Shown one piece after another: positions 25,687 to 35,347 of a DNA stretch of 64,000 bases (positions are counted from its first letter, which is position 1; each line of letters opens with the position of its first letter). The position numbers and the translations under genes were made by a program. Under the pieces are notes generated by a model. The model saw nothing but the letters and a program-made list of their open reading frames with translations. It was not told the origin of the DNA and made no database searches. The stretch is from CAZFDT01 sp964518335 (GTDB lineage Bacteria > Planctomycetota > Phycisphaerae > Phycisphaerales > Phycisphaeraceae): positions 48,368-112,367 of the forward strand of contig CAZFDT010000007.1 of the NCBI GenBank assembly GCA_964518335.1, given 5' to 3'.

Positions 25687-28600
25687 ATGCGGATTCCCCA
25701 CCTTCGAGGACGGTTCGGGCGCAAGCGCGGCTGGCGACGGCGCATCGCGGCGGTCGGCCTGCTGCTGATCCTCTGCCTCGTGGCGGGCTATCTCTACCTG
25801 GCCAACCCGCAGCGCCTGTCGGGCTTCGCCTCACGCCTGCTGCAGGACATGACCGGCGCCGAGGTCGCCATCGACGAGGCCCGCTTCGGGATCGACGGCA
25901 AGATTCACCTGCGCGGCCTGCGCCTGCGCGTGCCCCACGTCGCCGGCGACGCCGGGCGCCTCTTCGAGGCCGAGCAGGTCTCCATCGACCACCGCCTCAC
26001 CAGCCTCCTGCGCGGCCGCTTCGAGGCCACCTCCCTGGTGATCTTCGGCCCGACGCTCGTCCTCACCCAGGACCTGGCGACGGAGAAATACAACTACCAG
26101 GTGATGCGCGAGCTGCGATCGCGCGACGACGCCTCGTCGCCCGTGCTCGAACGCCTGCCCGAGCTGTTCGTCCGCAACGGGGCGATCGAGTTCGCCGAGC
26201 TCGAGGGTGATCGTCTGCTGCCGCTGGGCAAGATTCAGATCGACGGCAAGCTCGCGCGCGTCGCCGAGCACCCGGGCACGTACTTCTTCGCCCTGCGGCA
26301 GATGGCCGCCGATCGCACCGAGGCCCAGCTCACCGGTCGCTTCAATCTCCACGACCTGTCCGTCGCCGCCGAACTCGACAGCTTCAGCTTCGACAACCCC
26401 TACGGCAGCATCCTCCCACGCAAGCTGCGCGCCTGGTGGCAGCGGCTCAATCCCGCCGGCTCCATGCCGACCTTTCGCATCGCCTACGACCCCGACCCGA
26501 CGATCGGCATGCACGCCGTCATCGAGGTGCGCGACGTCGAGTTGAGCCTGCCCTACGCCGACACCACCGAGGACGGCACCCAGCCCGCCTTCCCTCGCAT
26601 GCGCAACGTCTCGGGAACCTTCGCGCTTGTGCGCGACACCGTGCTCATCGACTCGCTGCGCGGCACCATCGAGGGCATCGGCTACCAGATCGACGGACGG
26701 ATCGACGGCCTCGACGAGGCGGCGCCCTTCCGTTTCGCGGTGCGCACCGACGAGTTCGACATCCCCGCCGATCGCAGCCTCTACGCCCTGCCCCGCGCCG
26801 TCGAGAAGGAAATCCGCCGCTTCGAGCCCGCCGGACGCTTCCACGCCCAGGCCATCGTCGAGCGACGACGACGCGGCGCCCCGATCGACTACGACGGCAC
26901 ACTCTCCATCCGTGGCGCCGACATCCGCTACGTCCGCTTCCCCTATCCCATGCGAGACGTGCACGGCACGGTCCGATTCACCGACGAACGCATCGACGTC
27001 GAGCGACTCGACGGCCGCGGACCCAACGGCGGGCGCATCCTCGTCACCGGCTCCGTCGCGCCCCCCGGCGACGGCGCCGCCGTCGAACTGCACATCCTCG
27101 TCACCGACCTGCCCACCGACGATCACCTGCTGGACAACCTCGAGCCCCAGGACCAGCGCATCATCAACATCATCGCCGACCGCGCCCAGCACGCCCGCAT
27201 CGTCGAGCTGGGCCTGCTGCGCACTGGCGAGACGGGCGACGCGCCGCGCTTCGAGCTGGGCGGCCGCATCAACGTCCAAATCCACGTCACGCGAAACTTC
27301 GGACCCGACGAACGCTACGTCAACAAAACCAGCATCGACGTGGCGGGCGTCAACGTCATGTTCCGCTACTGGCCCTATCCGCTGCAGTTGACTTCGGGCA
27401 AGGTCCACATCGAGCCGGGCCTGGTCCGCGTGGACAACGTCCACGCCACCGGCCCGCACGGCGGCAGCGGCCGCGTCGCCGGCACCATCACCAAAATGCC
27501 CGACGTGCCCGGCCGCGGCGAACGCTGGGACCCGGACATCCACATCGTCGAGGCCACCCTCCCCCTGGACGAGCTCATGCTCGCGACCATCCCCCAGCCG
27601 CACGACCACTGGCTGCGCGAGTTCCACCTGCGCGGCACGCTCGACGCCACGGCGCACATCTTCGCACGCCCCGACGGCGAAGTGACCTTCACCGTGGACA
27701 CGCGCGTCCGCGACGCCACCGCCGACCCCTTCGGCAGCGGGTTCGCCATCACAGGTCTGGCGGGCGACGCACGCATCGAGGAGGGCCGCGTCACCGTCAC
27801 GGGCATGACCGGCCAGCGCGGCGAAAGCGTGCTCACAATGGACGGCCGCGCCGACTGGTCGCGCCCGCCATCGAAGCTGACCCTGAGCGTGGCGGGCACG
27901 GACCTGCGGATCGAGCCGCAGCTTCTGGGCCTGATCCCGCCCGACCTGGCCGCCGCCGCGCAGGCCCGCGCGCTGTTCGACGCCTATCGCCCCACCGGCC
28001 GGTTCGACGCACGCTTCGACTACGTCACCGACGACCGGGCCCCGCCGCGATTTGACCTGCAACTCCAGCCGAAAACGCTCGCCGTCGATCTCCGCGGCAA
28101 GCGCGTGGCGTTCGACCAGATCACCGGCAACGTGCAGGTCGCCGCCGATGAGATTCGCCTCGATCATGTGACGGCCCACTTCGCCCATGGCACGGCCACC
28201 GCCTCGGGCCTGATCCACACCGGCTCGCGCTCCGGCGCCGCCATCACCTTCACCGCCGAAGCGACTCGGATCGACGCCGTCGCCAAAGCCGTGCTGCCCC
28301 CCGCCGTCACGCGCATCGTCGAGGCCATGGAGTTCAGCGGCGGATACGTCATTCCCCGCGCTCGCTTCGTGCAGCGCGTCGCGGCGAACGACGAGGCGGC
28401 GATGGAGTTCGAGGGCGTCGTGCAACTGCGCGGCGCCTCGGCGACCGTGGGCGTCCCCATCGCCGAGCTCGACGGCGAGTTGTACGTGCTGGCCAGCCAG
28501 GCGGGCGACGCCGCCTGGCCTCGGGTGGACCTGCGCCTCGACGCCGGCAGCCTTCGCGCCGCCGGACGACTCATGCAACCGCTGCAGTTGCACCTGCTCA

Positions 28601-29439
28601 CCAGCGACCAGCGCCTCGACCTGCTCCACGTCAGGCAGCTCCGCGGCGTGTGCTACGGCGGCCTGCTCGTCGGCGAGGGCTGGATCGACCTCGCCCGCCA
28701 GGGCATGTACCGCATCGCCGCCAGCCTCAGCGAAGTCGAACTCACCCCCTTCATGAACCCCCAGACCCCCGACGCCGCCACGCCGCAACCCGACTCCCCC
28801 ACGCCCGATCACGACCCCACCGAGCCCGTCGTCATCGCACGCGACGACGCCACGCCCGACCCCCGCACCGACCGCTCCAGGGGCGTCATCACCGCCAGCC
28901 TCACCATCGAGGGCATGCCCGGCGAAGTCGCCTCGCGCCGCGGACGCGGGGCCCTGGTCATCCGCAACGCCGCGCTTTACGAGCTGCCCCTGGCGCTGGC
29001 GGCCCTGCAGATCGCCAACCTCACCCTGCCCCAGTCCAACGCCTTCGACCGCGCCTCCGCACAGTTCATCCTCGACGCCGACACCCTCCGCTTCGACGCC
29101 ATCCGCTTCGAGGCCCCCACTGTCGAGATGAGCGGCGACGGGACCATGCAACTGTCCAACCGCAAGCTCGACCTGCGCCTGGTCAGCCGCAACCCCGCCG
29201 CCCCGCAGCTCGGCGCCGTCAGCGATCTGTTCAACGTCGTCAAGGACGAGCTTATCGCCGTGCGCGTCACCGGCACGCTCGACGAGCCGGTCGCCCGCGT
29301 CACCAGCTTCCGCGGCATGAAGCGTTCGGTCGATCGCGTCCTGGGCAGCCCCTCCGACGAGAAGCCTCGCCGCGCCACCCCGCCCAGCGGCAAGCGCCGT
29401 CAGCGCCGCGCCACGTCCCAGGGCGCCGCCAACCCCTAG
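25687..29439 (+). CDS. Large AsmA-like envelope protein
   Basis: The 1250-residue protein has one N-terminal membrane segment (AAVGLLLILCLVAGYLYLA, about 20-38) followed by a very long periplasmic part rich in short beta strands. The first domain has an AsmA-like start (SRLLQDMTGAEVAIDEARFGIDGKIHLRGLRLRV). A C-terminal AsmA_2-like segment has RGALVIRNAALYELPLALAALQIANL and GDGTMQLSNRKLDLRLVSRNP. AsmA-clan proteins (AsmA, TamB, YhdP) form bridge-like grooves thought to move lipids between membranes. This role is inferred for this member. The tail is basic (SGKRRQRRATS). It probably stands alone in its transcript. Confidence 0.82.
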   Translation: MRIPHLRGRFGRKRGWRRRIAAVGLLLILCLVAGYLYLANPQRLSGFASRLLQDMTGAEVAIDEARFGIDGKIHLRGLRLRVPHVAGDAGRLFEAEQVSIDHRLTSLLRGRFEATSLVIFGPTLVLTQDLATEKYNYQVMRELRSRDDASSPVLERLPELFVRNGAIEFAELEGDRLLPLGKIQIDGKLARVAEHPGTYFFALRQMAADRTEAQLTGRFNLHDLSVAAELDSFSFDNPYGSILPRKLRAWWQRLNPAGSMPTFRIAYDPDPTIGMHAVIEVRDVELSLPYADTTEDGTQPAFPRMRNVSGTFALVRDTVLIDSLRGTIEGIGYQIDGRIDGLDEAAPFRFAVRTDEFDIPADRSLYALPRAVEKEIRRFEPAGRFHAQAIVERRRRGAPIDYDGTLSIRGADIRYVRFPYPMRDVHGTVRFTDERIDVERLDGRGPNGGRILVTGSVAPPGDGAAVELHILVTDLPTDDHLLDNLEPQDQRIINIIADRAQHARIVELGLLRTGETGDAPRFELGGRINVQIHVTRNFGPDERYVNKTSIDVAGVNVMFRYWPYPLQLTSGKVHIEPGLVRVDNVHATGPHGGSGRVAGTITKMPDVPGRGERWDPDIHIVEATLPLDELMLATIPQPHDHWLREFHLRGTLDATAHIFARPDGEVTFTVDTRVRDATADPFGSGFAITGLAGDARIEEGRVTVTGMTGQRGESVLTMDGRADWSRPPSKLTLSVAGTDLRIEPQLLGLIPPDLAAAAQARALFDAYRPTGRFDARFDYVTDDRAPPRFDLQLQPKTLAVDLRGKRVAFDQITGNVQVAADEIRLDHVTAHFAHGTATASGLIHTGSRSGAAITFTAEATRIDAVAKAVLPPAVTRIVEAMEFSGGYVIPRARFVQRVAANDEAAMEFEGVVQLRGASATVGVPIAELDGELYVLASQAGDAAWPRVDLRLDAGSLRAAGRLMQPLQLHLLTSDQRLDLLHVRQLRGVCYGGLLVGEGWIDLARQGMYRIAASLSEVELTPFMNPQTPDAATPQPDSPTPDHDPTEPVVIARDDATPDPRTDRSRGVITASLTIEGMPGEVASRRGRGALVIRNAALYELPLALAALQIANLTLPQSNAFDRASAQFILDADTLRFDAIRFEAPTVEMSGDGTMQLSNRKLDLRLVSRNPAAPQLGAVSDLFNVVKDELIAVRVTGTLDEPVARVTSFRGMKRSVDRVLGSPSDEKPRRATPPSGKRRQRRATSQGAANP

Positions 29440-29500
29440 CGCCGTCGTCTCGCCGGGGACTCGCGGATCAAGTGCAACACCCACGCGACGGCCGCGCACG

Positions 29501-29602
29501 GTCATCCGCGGCACGCCCGCGAAGGCGGGAATCCAGAGGACGCGCCCCTACGTCCCCCGGCCACGCCACTGGATGCCCGCTTTCCGGGGGCGCGGGCATG
29601 AC
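29501..29602. repeat. Intergenic palindromic element (GTCAT...CCAG type)
   Basis: The left arm (29501-29536) starts GTCATCC and ends ATCCAG. The right arm (29569-29602) starts CTGGAT and ends GGGCATGAC. The arms are imperfect reverse complements, each with its own GC stem (for example ATGCCCGC/GCGGGCAT at 29573-29599). It lies between two convergent genes. The layout is that of REP-like elements found in many bacterial genomes. Confidence 0.6.
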
Positions 29603-29650
29603 GGAGGGTGACGCGGCTCTGCGACATCTTCTTATCCCGAACTCAGGTTG

Positions 29651-30550
29651 TCAGGCTTCGATGGGCGGGGCGTCGAGGGGCAGAGGGCTGGGCGGGCGGA
29701 GCTGGCCTTGGCGGATGCGGTCGCGCACGTCGCTGGGCGGGGCGCCATAGGCCTTGCGGAAGACGCGCGAGAAATGGAACTGGCTGGCGAAGCCGGTGCG
29801 CAGCGCGATCTCGTGGACGGTGAGGTTGGAGCGTTCGAGAAGCGTCATGGCCTGTTCGAGGCGCATGAGCTGAACGACGCGCATGGGTGAGATGCCGACG
29901 CCGCCGTGCGTGCGCTGGCGGAAGAGTCGGTTGAGGTGACTGGGGTTGACTTTGGCGGCCCGTGCCAGGTCGTCGAGCGCGATGGCGGCGTCGGGCCGCT
30001 TGCGGAGCGTTGCACTGAGCCAGTCGATGGCGCGCTGGATGGGCGGCACGGCGTCGGGGTCGAGCGGGTCGGGCGTGGCGGCGTGCTGGAGGAAGGCGTC
30101 GATCATGGCGACGACCGTGCGGCCGATCCACGGCGGGGGCACGAGGCTCCGCGTGTCGTGGCGACGACACCAGGCGTCGAGCACGATGCGAAACAGCGGT
30201 CGGACGGCGTCGCCGGCGGGCATGGCCTGACAGACCGGCCAGTGGGCCAGGTCGGGCCAGTCGCGCGGGCGGGGTTCGAGCATGAAGTGGAAGTAGAGGT
30301 GTCGGCTGGTCTGTCGTGCGTCCCAGCGATAGGTTTCGGTGAAGCCGGGCCGGGCGAGGATGACGGTTCCCGGCGGGGCCAGGTGCTCGCGGCCGTCGTG
30401 GGTGTAGCGTGCCGAGCCCGCGGTGATCCAGACGAACTCGAAGTCGGGCAAGGCGCGGGGCCCGAAGGTGTCGCCGGGCAGATATGCTGCGGCGCCGCCG
30501 TAGGCGTAGCCGAGGCAGACGTGGGCCGGCGGCGGAGGGTGTGGGGCCAT
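29651..30550 (-). CDS. AraC family transcriptional regulator
   Basis: The 299-residue protein has an N-terminal cupin sensor (residues 15-120; SARYTHDGREHLAPPGTVILARPG is typical) and a C-terminal AraC double helix-turn-helix (about 195-290). The HTH shows IALDDLARAAKVNPSHLNRLFRQRTHGGVGISPMRVVQLMRLEQA and VHEIALRTGFASQFHFSRVFRKAYGAPPSDVR. The effector is unknown. Regulators of this shape in planctomycetes often control polysaccharide or sugar use, but no such target is adjacent. It is transcribed in the same direction as the coiled-coil and ABC genes upstream of it, 18 nt after the former. Confidence 0.9.
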   Translation of the reverse strand: MAPHPPPPAHVCLGYAYGGAAAYLPGDTFGPRALPDFEFVWITAGSARYTHDGREHLAPPGTVILARPGFTETYRWDARQTSRHLYFHFMLEPRPRDWPDLAHWPVCQAMPAGDAVRPLFRIVLDAWCRRHDTRSLVPPPWIGRTVVAMIDAFLQHAATPDPLDPDAVPPIQRAIDWLSATLRKRPDAAIALDDLARAAKVNPSHLNRLFRQRTHGGVGISPMRVVQLMRLEQAMTLLERSNLTVHEIALRTGFASQFHFSRVFRKAYGAPPSDVRDRIRQGQLRPPSPLPLDAPPIEA

Positions 30551-30568
30551 GGCCGGGGGCGTCGAAGA

Positions 30569-31393
30569 TTACAGCGAGTCGCGCAGCCCCAGGGGCCTGT
30601 CTAGGACCTCGCGGAGGACGATCGCCTGCCGCAGGGACGTGGGGTTTCGCAGGGCGATGGCCAGGGCCATCGTGCTTCGCCGGGCGGGGGCGAGTGCGAC
30701 GGGCGACTCGACGGCGACGGCGGGAGCGGCCGGGGCGGCGCGACGGCGCTGCGGCTGCTGTTGCGCCTTGGCCTGACGACGGGCCTGGGCTTCGGCGAGG
30801 GCACGCTGCTGACGCTCGATCTCCGCGGCGCGGCGGGCCTGGTCGGCCTGCTGACGCGCCAGCGCCTCCCGCTGCTGACGCTGACGTTCCTGCTCGACCC
30901 TGGCACGACGACGCGGGTCCATCTCCTGCTGCTGTTGCCGTTGGCGCATGGCCTGACGACGCTGCATCTCCTGCTGCTCGCGGGCACGCAGCTGCGCCTC
31001 GCGCTGGGCGCGGCGATCCTCGATGCGCTGCTGAAGATCGGGCTGCGACGAGGCCGTGCCGCGAGCGCGACGCTCGTACTCGGCCTTGGCGCGCTGGCGC
31101 TCGATGCGCTCGGCCATGGTCATGTTGTCCGGCCCCGTCGTCCCGCCGGCGCCGCCGCCCTGCCGCAACTGCGCCCGGCGCCGCGCCGCCAGCTCGTCGA
31201 GCGACGGCTCGCCCTGCGACGACGCCGTGGGCATCGTCGGCGGCCGCGACGCCTCACGCCGCTTCTTGGCCAGCTCCGAGAGCGCACGGGCAATGGCCCC
31301 GCCGAAGATGATCACCACCGCCACGACCGCGCCGAGAATGTCGGTCCAGTTGCTGCCGCCGGGTTGTGCCAGTACGAAGGTCCAGGGGCTCAT
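30569..31393 (-). CDS. Membrane-anchored Q/R-rich coiled-coil protein
   Basis: The 274-residue protein has an N-terminal membrane segment (WTDILGAVVAVVIIFGGAIARAL, 17-38), then a long charged coiled coil (about 95-230) dominated by Arg, Gln, Glu and Ala. It ends with TMALAIALRNPTSLRQAIVLREVLDRPLGLRD. A C-terminal ALRxAIVLREVLxxPxALR motif recurs at the ends of small membrane proteins in planctomycetes as I recall them; its function is unknown. Its start overlaps the end of the ABC ATPase gene by 4 nt (ATGA), which suggests translational coupling. Confidence 0.7.
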   Translation of the reverse strand: MSPWTFVLAQPGGSNWTDILGAVVAVVIIFGGAIARALSELAKKRREASRPPTMPTASSQGEPSLDELAARRRAQLRQGGGAGGTTGPDNMTMAERIERQRAKAEYERRARGTASSQPDLQQRIEDRRAQREAQLRAREQQEMQRRQAMRQRQQQQEMDPRRRARVEQERQRQQREALARQQADQARRAAEIERQQRALAEAQARRQAKAQQQPQRRRAAPAAPAVAVESPVALAPARRSTMALAIALRNPTSLRQAIVLREVLDRPLGLRDSL

Positions 31394-32268
31394 GGGCGGG
31401 TTCCTTGCTCGGGTCGGTCGTCGTGGTGGATTGTACCGGCCGCCGCCGCCGGGGCGACGACGAACACGGGGCGATCAGATCCGGGCACGGTCACGGCGGT
31501 CAACTCGACGCCGTACACCGGGTCGAGCACCTGCGTCGTCAGCACCGCCTGCCACGGCCCCGACGCCAAGAGCCGCCCGCCATCGACCAGCCACACGTCG
31601 TCGGCGTACCGCGCCGCCAGCGTCAGATCGTGGAGCACCACGAGCACGGCCACGCCCTCGGTCGCCAGGTGGCGAAGATGATCCATCGTCTGTCGCACGT
31701 GCAACAGGTCCATGCTGCTCACCGGCTCGTCGGCCAGAAGCACGCGGCCGGGCACGGCGTCGGCGAGCTGCGCCATCGCCCGCGCCAGCATCACCCGCTG
31801 CTGTTGCCCACCCGACAGGTGGGCGAAGATGCGGTCGGCCACCGGCGCCAGGTCGCACCGGCGCATCGCCTCGTCCACCGCGCGCGGCCGCGCGGGCTGG
31901 GCGAAGCGGCCCATCTCCACCACCTGCCGCACCGTGAACGCGAAGCTCACCCCGCCGCGCTGGGGCACGTACGCCATCCGCCGCGCCCGCTGCGACGGGT
32001 ACAACTCGCCCACCACGCGGCCGTCCCACTCCACCTGCCCGCTCCACGGCTGCAGTTGACCGAGCATCAGCCGCAGCAGCGTCGTCTTGCCCGCGGCATT
32101 GGGCCCGATCATCGCCGTCATCCGCCCCGGGCGCAGCGCGGCGGTGACGCCATCGACGATCACCGCGCCATGCTCGTAGCCGAAGCGCACGTCCCGCAGA
32201 TGCAGGGAGCCGTCGCCCGCCGGCGGCGGTCCGGTAAGAGCATCGTCCTGGGTGAGCGTTGCGGGCAT
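31390..32268 (-). CDS. ABC transporter ATP-binding protein, FecE/BtuD type
   Basis: The 292-residue ATPase has Walker A GPNAAGKTTLL near residue 55, signature LSGGQQQRVMLARAMAQ near 153, Walker B RVLLADEPVSSMD, and switch His in LVVLHDLTLA. The order and the YVPQRGGVSFAFTVRQVVEMGRF stretch fit importers of iron-siderophore, heme or vitamin B12. No permease (FecCD) or binding protein is in the window, so the partner subunits must be encoded elsewhere or this is an orphan. It is translationally coupled to the Q/R-rich gene. Confidence 0.88.
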   Translation of the reverse strand: MPATLTQDDALTGPPPAGDGSLHLRDVRFGYEHGAVIVDGVTAALRPGRMTAMIGPNAAGKTTLLRLMLGQLQPWSGQVEWDGRVVGELYPSQRARRMAYVPQRGGVSFAFTVRQVVEMGRFAQPARPRAVDEAMRRCDLAPVADRIFAHLSGGQQQRVMLARAMAQLADAVPGRVLLADEPVSSMDLLHVRQTMDHLRHLATEGVAVLVVLHDLTLAARYADDVWLVDGGRLLASGPWQAVLTTQVLDPVYGVELTAVTVPGSDRPVFVVAPAAAAGTIHHDDRPEQGTRP

Positions 32269-32383
32269 GGCGGTCTGTGCGGCGTGGGTGACTTAAGGGG
32301 GGATTTTAGCGTCATGCCGCTTAGGTCGGCGGTGAGGATGCCCGATATCCACGAAGACGATGCCGCGAGGTGAAAGTGACGCC

Positions 32384-34555
32384 ATGAATGCATCCCAAGC
32401 CCCGCCTTCGCCGCCCCACGCGCCGGACACCGAGCAGGTGATGAGCCTTCTGGGCGAGCTGGAGGATCGGTTTCACAAGCTCAAGCAGTGGAAGACCGAG
32501 TCGGACACGCGATTCGAGCAGATTCGCCGGCACGCCGACGAACTCGAGCAGCAGCGCAAGGGCCTGGACGACCTGGCGCAGCAGCTTGCCGCCGATCGCG
32601 CGCAGCTCGACGAGCGGCACAAGGCGATGGAGCAGCGCCAGCACGACCTCGACGGCGTGCGGGGCCAGCTCGATCAGCGCAAGAGCGAACTCGATGAGGC
32701 GTGGAAAGCACACGCGCAACAGCAGTCGCAGCTCGACGCCCGCCGCAAGCAACTCGAGGACGAGTGGAAGAAGCTCGACGCCCAGAAGCACGACGCGGGC
32801 GAGCGACACAAGCAGCTCGACGCCCGCCAGCACCAGGCCGACGAGGCGTGCAAGAAGCTGGAGCGCGATCAGGCGGCGCTGGCCGACCTGGGCGCCGAGC
32901 TGCAGAAGCGGCAACAGTCGCTGGTCGCGCATGAGGCCGACCTCAAGGCGCGCGAGGAGAAGCTGGCCGCCGATCGCAAGGCCCTGGCCAGTCAGACGCA
33001 CGAGGCCGCCGAGCAGGCCAAGGCCCTGGCGGACCAGCGCAAGCAGTTCGACCAGGACAAGCAGCAGCTCGACGGCGAGCGGGCGCAGTTCGCCGAGCAG
33101 CGCAAGCAGTTCGAGAAGCAGCGGTTCGAGCTCAAGCTCAAGGCGGAGGCGGTCGAGTCGCAGGAGAAGCAACTGCAACAGGCCCGCGCCGAGCTGGCCG
33201 AGCAGGTGGCGTCACTGCCTGACCTGGACGCGCAGGGCAAGGCCGCGGCCGAGACGTTGAGCAAGATGCGGGCGGAGGCCGAGGCCCGCGCCAAGGCGAT
33301 CGATGAGAAGCAGCGGCAGATCGACGAGCTGACGCAGGCGCTCGATGGCCGGGCGCAAGCGCTGCAGCAGCGCACCGCCGAGCTGGACGCCCGCGCCGCG
33401 GAGATCGAGCAGTTGCGCCAGACCGCCGCAGCCGGCGGCGCGGTCGGCCCGGAGATCGAGCAGCTCACCGAGGAGCTGGCCAAGCGCGAGACCGAGCTCA
33501 AGCGTCAGGCCGAGGCGTTGGCCAGGGACCGTGCCGAGCTCGATCACAAGCACGCTCAGTTCAAGCAGACGCTGCAGCAGAGCAAGGACCAGCTTGTCGC
33601 CGAGCGCGACTACGTTCACCAGAAGGAGAAGGCGCTGGAGGAGCGTGCGCAGAAGCTCGAGCAGAAGACGGCGATGCTCAAGAAGGCCGACGCCGCCGCA
33701 CAGGCGCGGCGGGCGAAGCTGCACAAGTATCGCCGGCTGCTGAAGAACTCGTCCCATGCCATCAAGGACGCCCACGTCAAGGTCAAGAGCAGCAGCCAGC
33801 AGTACGCCGGTCTCGACAAGGAGCGGCAGATGCTCGTCGAGGTGAAGCGGTTCCTCGAGGCCAGCGAGGCCGAGATGGTGCGGCGCTGGGCGACGCACAA
33901 GGCAGCGGGCCTGGTCATGGCGGCGGTGGTCGTGCTCGTCGTGCTGGGCGCGGCGAGCTACCTGATCGGACAGAAGGCGGGCGCGCCGACGTGGCAGGCG
34001 ACGATGCAACTGAAGCTGGACATTCCCGGCAAGACCCCCGCCGACGCCCAGTCGCTCACGACCACGTTCGGCACGATCCTGCGCGATGACGCGATCGCCG
34101 GAGAGGTCATCAATCAGATCAGCCGCGGCGGCCACCGCTACCTGCGCGAGCCCGGCGAGTTCCAGGCCGTCGTCGGCGAGCAGCTCACGCTCGAGGGACG
34201 CGACGGCGGGACCATCCACCTGGCCTATCGCGATGCGGACCCCGAGGCGGCGCTGGCGATCGTCGAGGCGGTCGGGCGGGCGCTGGTGGTTTACCAGATG
34301 CAGCAGGACCGCCGTGCCGAGCGGCCGGACACGATGACCGCCGAGCCGGCGACACGCGACACGTCGCCCGTGGCCGATCCGCGGATGAAGATCTCCGCCA
34401 TCACCTTCGCCACGAGCGCGGGTGCGGCCGTGCTGCTGGTGGTGCTGGCCCGGCTGGCGCTGATCCGCAGCAAGCGTGTGTTCGACGAGCAGGCCCGGCA
34501 GATGCTCAAGTCCCTGGAGGACGACGCCGCCTGGGCCGAGCCGCAGACGCGCTGA
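32384..34555 (+). CDS. Long coiled-coil protein with Wzz-like two-helix C-terminus
   Basis: The 723-residue protein begins with a coiled coil spanning about residues 25-500, rich in QLDxRxxxLE-type heptads (LDARRKQLEDEWKKLDAQK, KALADQRKQFDQDKQQLDGE). A membrane segment follows (GLVMAAVVVLVVLGAASYLIG, about 507-527), then about 140 likely periplasmic residues, and a second membrane segment (ITFATSAGAAVLLVVLARLALI, about 670-692). The periplasmic part (TLTTTFGTILRDDAIAGEVI-like) and the topology resemble Wzz/GumC chain-length regulators, with a coiled coil in place of the kinase domain. The function is unknown. GAGGTGA lies upstream of ATG 32384. Confidence 0.7.
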   Translation: MNASQAPPSPPHAPDTEQVMSLLGELEDRFHKLKQWKTESDTRFEQIRRHADELEQQRKGLDDLAQQLAADRAQLDERHKAMEQRQHDLDGVRGQLDQRKSELDEAWKAHAQQQSQLDARRKQLEDEWKKLDAQKHDAGERHKQLDARQHQADEACKKLERDQAALADLGAELQKRQQSLVAHEADLKAREEKLAADRKALASQTHEAAEQAKALADQRKQFDQDKQQLDGERAQFAEQRKQFEKQRFELKLKAEAVESQEKQLQQARAELAEQVASLPDLDAQGKAAAETLSKMRAEAEARAKAIDEKQRQIDELTQALDGRAQALQQRTAELDARAAEIEQLRQTAAAGGAVGPEIEQLTEELAKRETELKRQAEALARDRAELDHKHAQFKQTLQQSKDQLVAERDYVHQKEKALEERAQKLEQKTAMLKKADAAAQARRAKLHKYRRLLKNSSHAIKDAHVKVKSSSQQYAGLDKERQMLVEVKRFLEASEAEMVRRWATHKAAGLVMAAVVVLVVLGAASYLIGQKAGAPTWQATMQLKLDIPGKTPADAQSLTTTFGTILRDDAIAGEVINQISRGGHRYLREPGEFQAVVGEQLTLEGRDGGTIHLAYRDADPEAALAIVEAVGRALVVYQMQQDRRAERPDTMTAEPATRDTSPVADPRMKISAITFATSAGAAVLLVVLARLALIRSKRVFDEQARQMLKSLEDDAAWAEPQTR

Positions 34556-34563
34556 CGCGGCGA

Positions 34564-35346
34564 TCAACTCGACGCGCTGGTGTAGTGCCGCAGGGCGAAG
34601 CGCCAGAACCATCGTGCAGCGGCGAACAGCGCGATGGCCAGCGCCACGGCGGCGCCGAGCCACTGCAGCGACGCGCGGCCCAGCATCGCCTCGGCAGGAA
34701 CGGTGGTGATGAACGCCACCGGCACAATCACCGTGAACACCACGCGCAGCAGCATGGGGTAGGCCGACAGCGGATAGCGGCCGGCTTCGAGAAACGACGT
34801 GAGCACGTGCGTGACGTTGCCGACCTTGACGAACCAGATGCTTGTGGCGGCGAGGATGAACCATAGGCTGTAGAGCACGACGAGGGCCGTCGCTATGGGC
34901 AGGAGTCCCAGGACGACATTGGCGGGGGCCAACTGCAGCCGCCACGCCGCGTAGCCCAGCACGCCAAGCCCGGCGAGCAGGTCGGGCATGCCCCACGGCG
35001 AGATCGTGCGGGCGCTGATCCAGAACTGCGAGTCGATCGGCTTGAGCAGCACGAAATCGAGCGTGCCCGACTGCACGTGCCCCACCAGGCGGTTGAGATT
35101 GGGCCCCAGCAGCATCGAGGACAGCCCCTGCATCAGCGTGAACAGGCCCATGACCAGCAGGGCCTGCTCCCACGACCAGCCGCCCAGGGCGTCGTGGCCG
35201 CGGAAGAACAGCGACAGCGTGAACAGGCTGCCGAGCAGGCCCACGGCCGAGGTGATCGCCGCGGCGACGAAGTTGAGCCGGTACTCCATCTCCGCCGCCA
35301 GGGCGGTGGTCCAGAAGTGGCCGAGCGTGGCGACGTAGCGTTTCAC
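34564..35346 (-). CDS. ABC-2 family transporter permease
   Basis: The 260-residue protein has about six membrane segments and the DUF990-type ABC-2 permease layout (AEMEYRLNFVAAAITSAVGLLGSLFTLSLFF, then LLVMGLFTLMQGLSSMLLGPNLNRLVGHVQSGTLDFVLLKPIDSQFW). The phrase SGTLDFVLLKPIDSQF is the family's hallmark. The start is GTG 35346, one base after the stop of the upstream permease gene. No ATG gives a better start. It is the last gene of a three-gene ABC exporter operon with 35348-36136 and 36140-37168. The substrate is unknown. Confidence 0.87.
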   Translation of the reverse strand: MKRYVATLGHFWTTALAAEMEYRLNFVAAAITSAVGLLGSLFTLSLFFRGHDALGGWSWEQALLVMGLFTLMQGLSSMLLGPNLNRLVGHVQSGTLDFVLLKPIDSQFWISARTISPWGMPDLLAGLGVLGYAAWRLQLAPANVVLGLLPIATALVVLYSLWFILAATSIWFVKVGNVTHVLTSFLEAGRYPLSAYPMLLRVVFTVIVPVAFITTVPAEAMLGRASLQWLGAAVALAIALFAAARWFWRFALRHYTSASS

Positions 35347-35347
35347 G

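Noticed and set aside
25831..29514. Very long open frame antisense to the AsmA-like gene
   Set aside because: GC-rich DNA with strong third-position bias opens long antisense frames. The translation is low-complexity (Gly, Val, Asp repeats) and matches no family.
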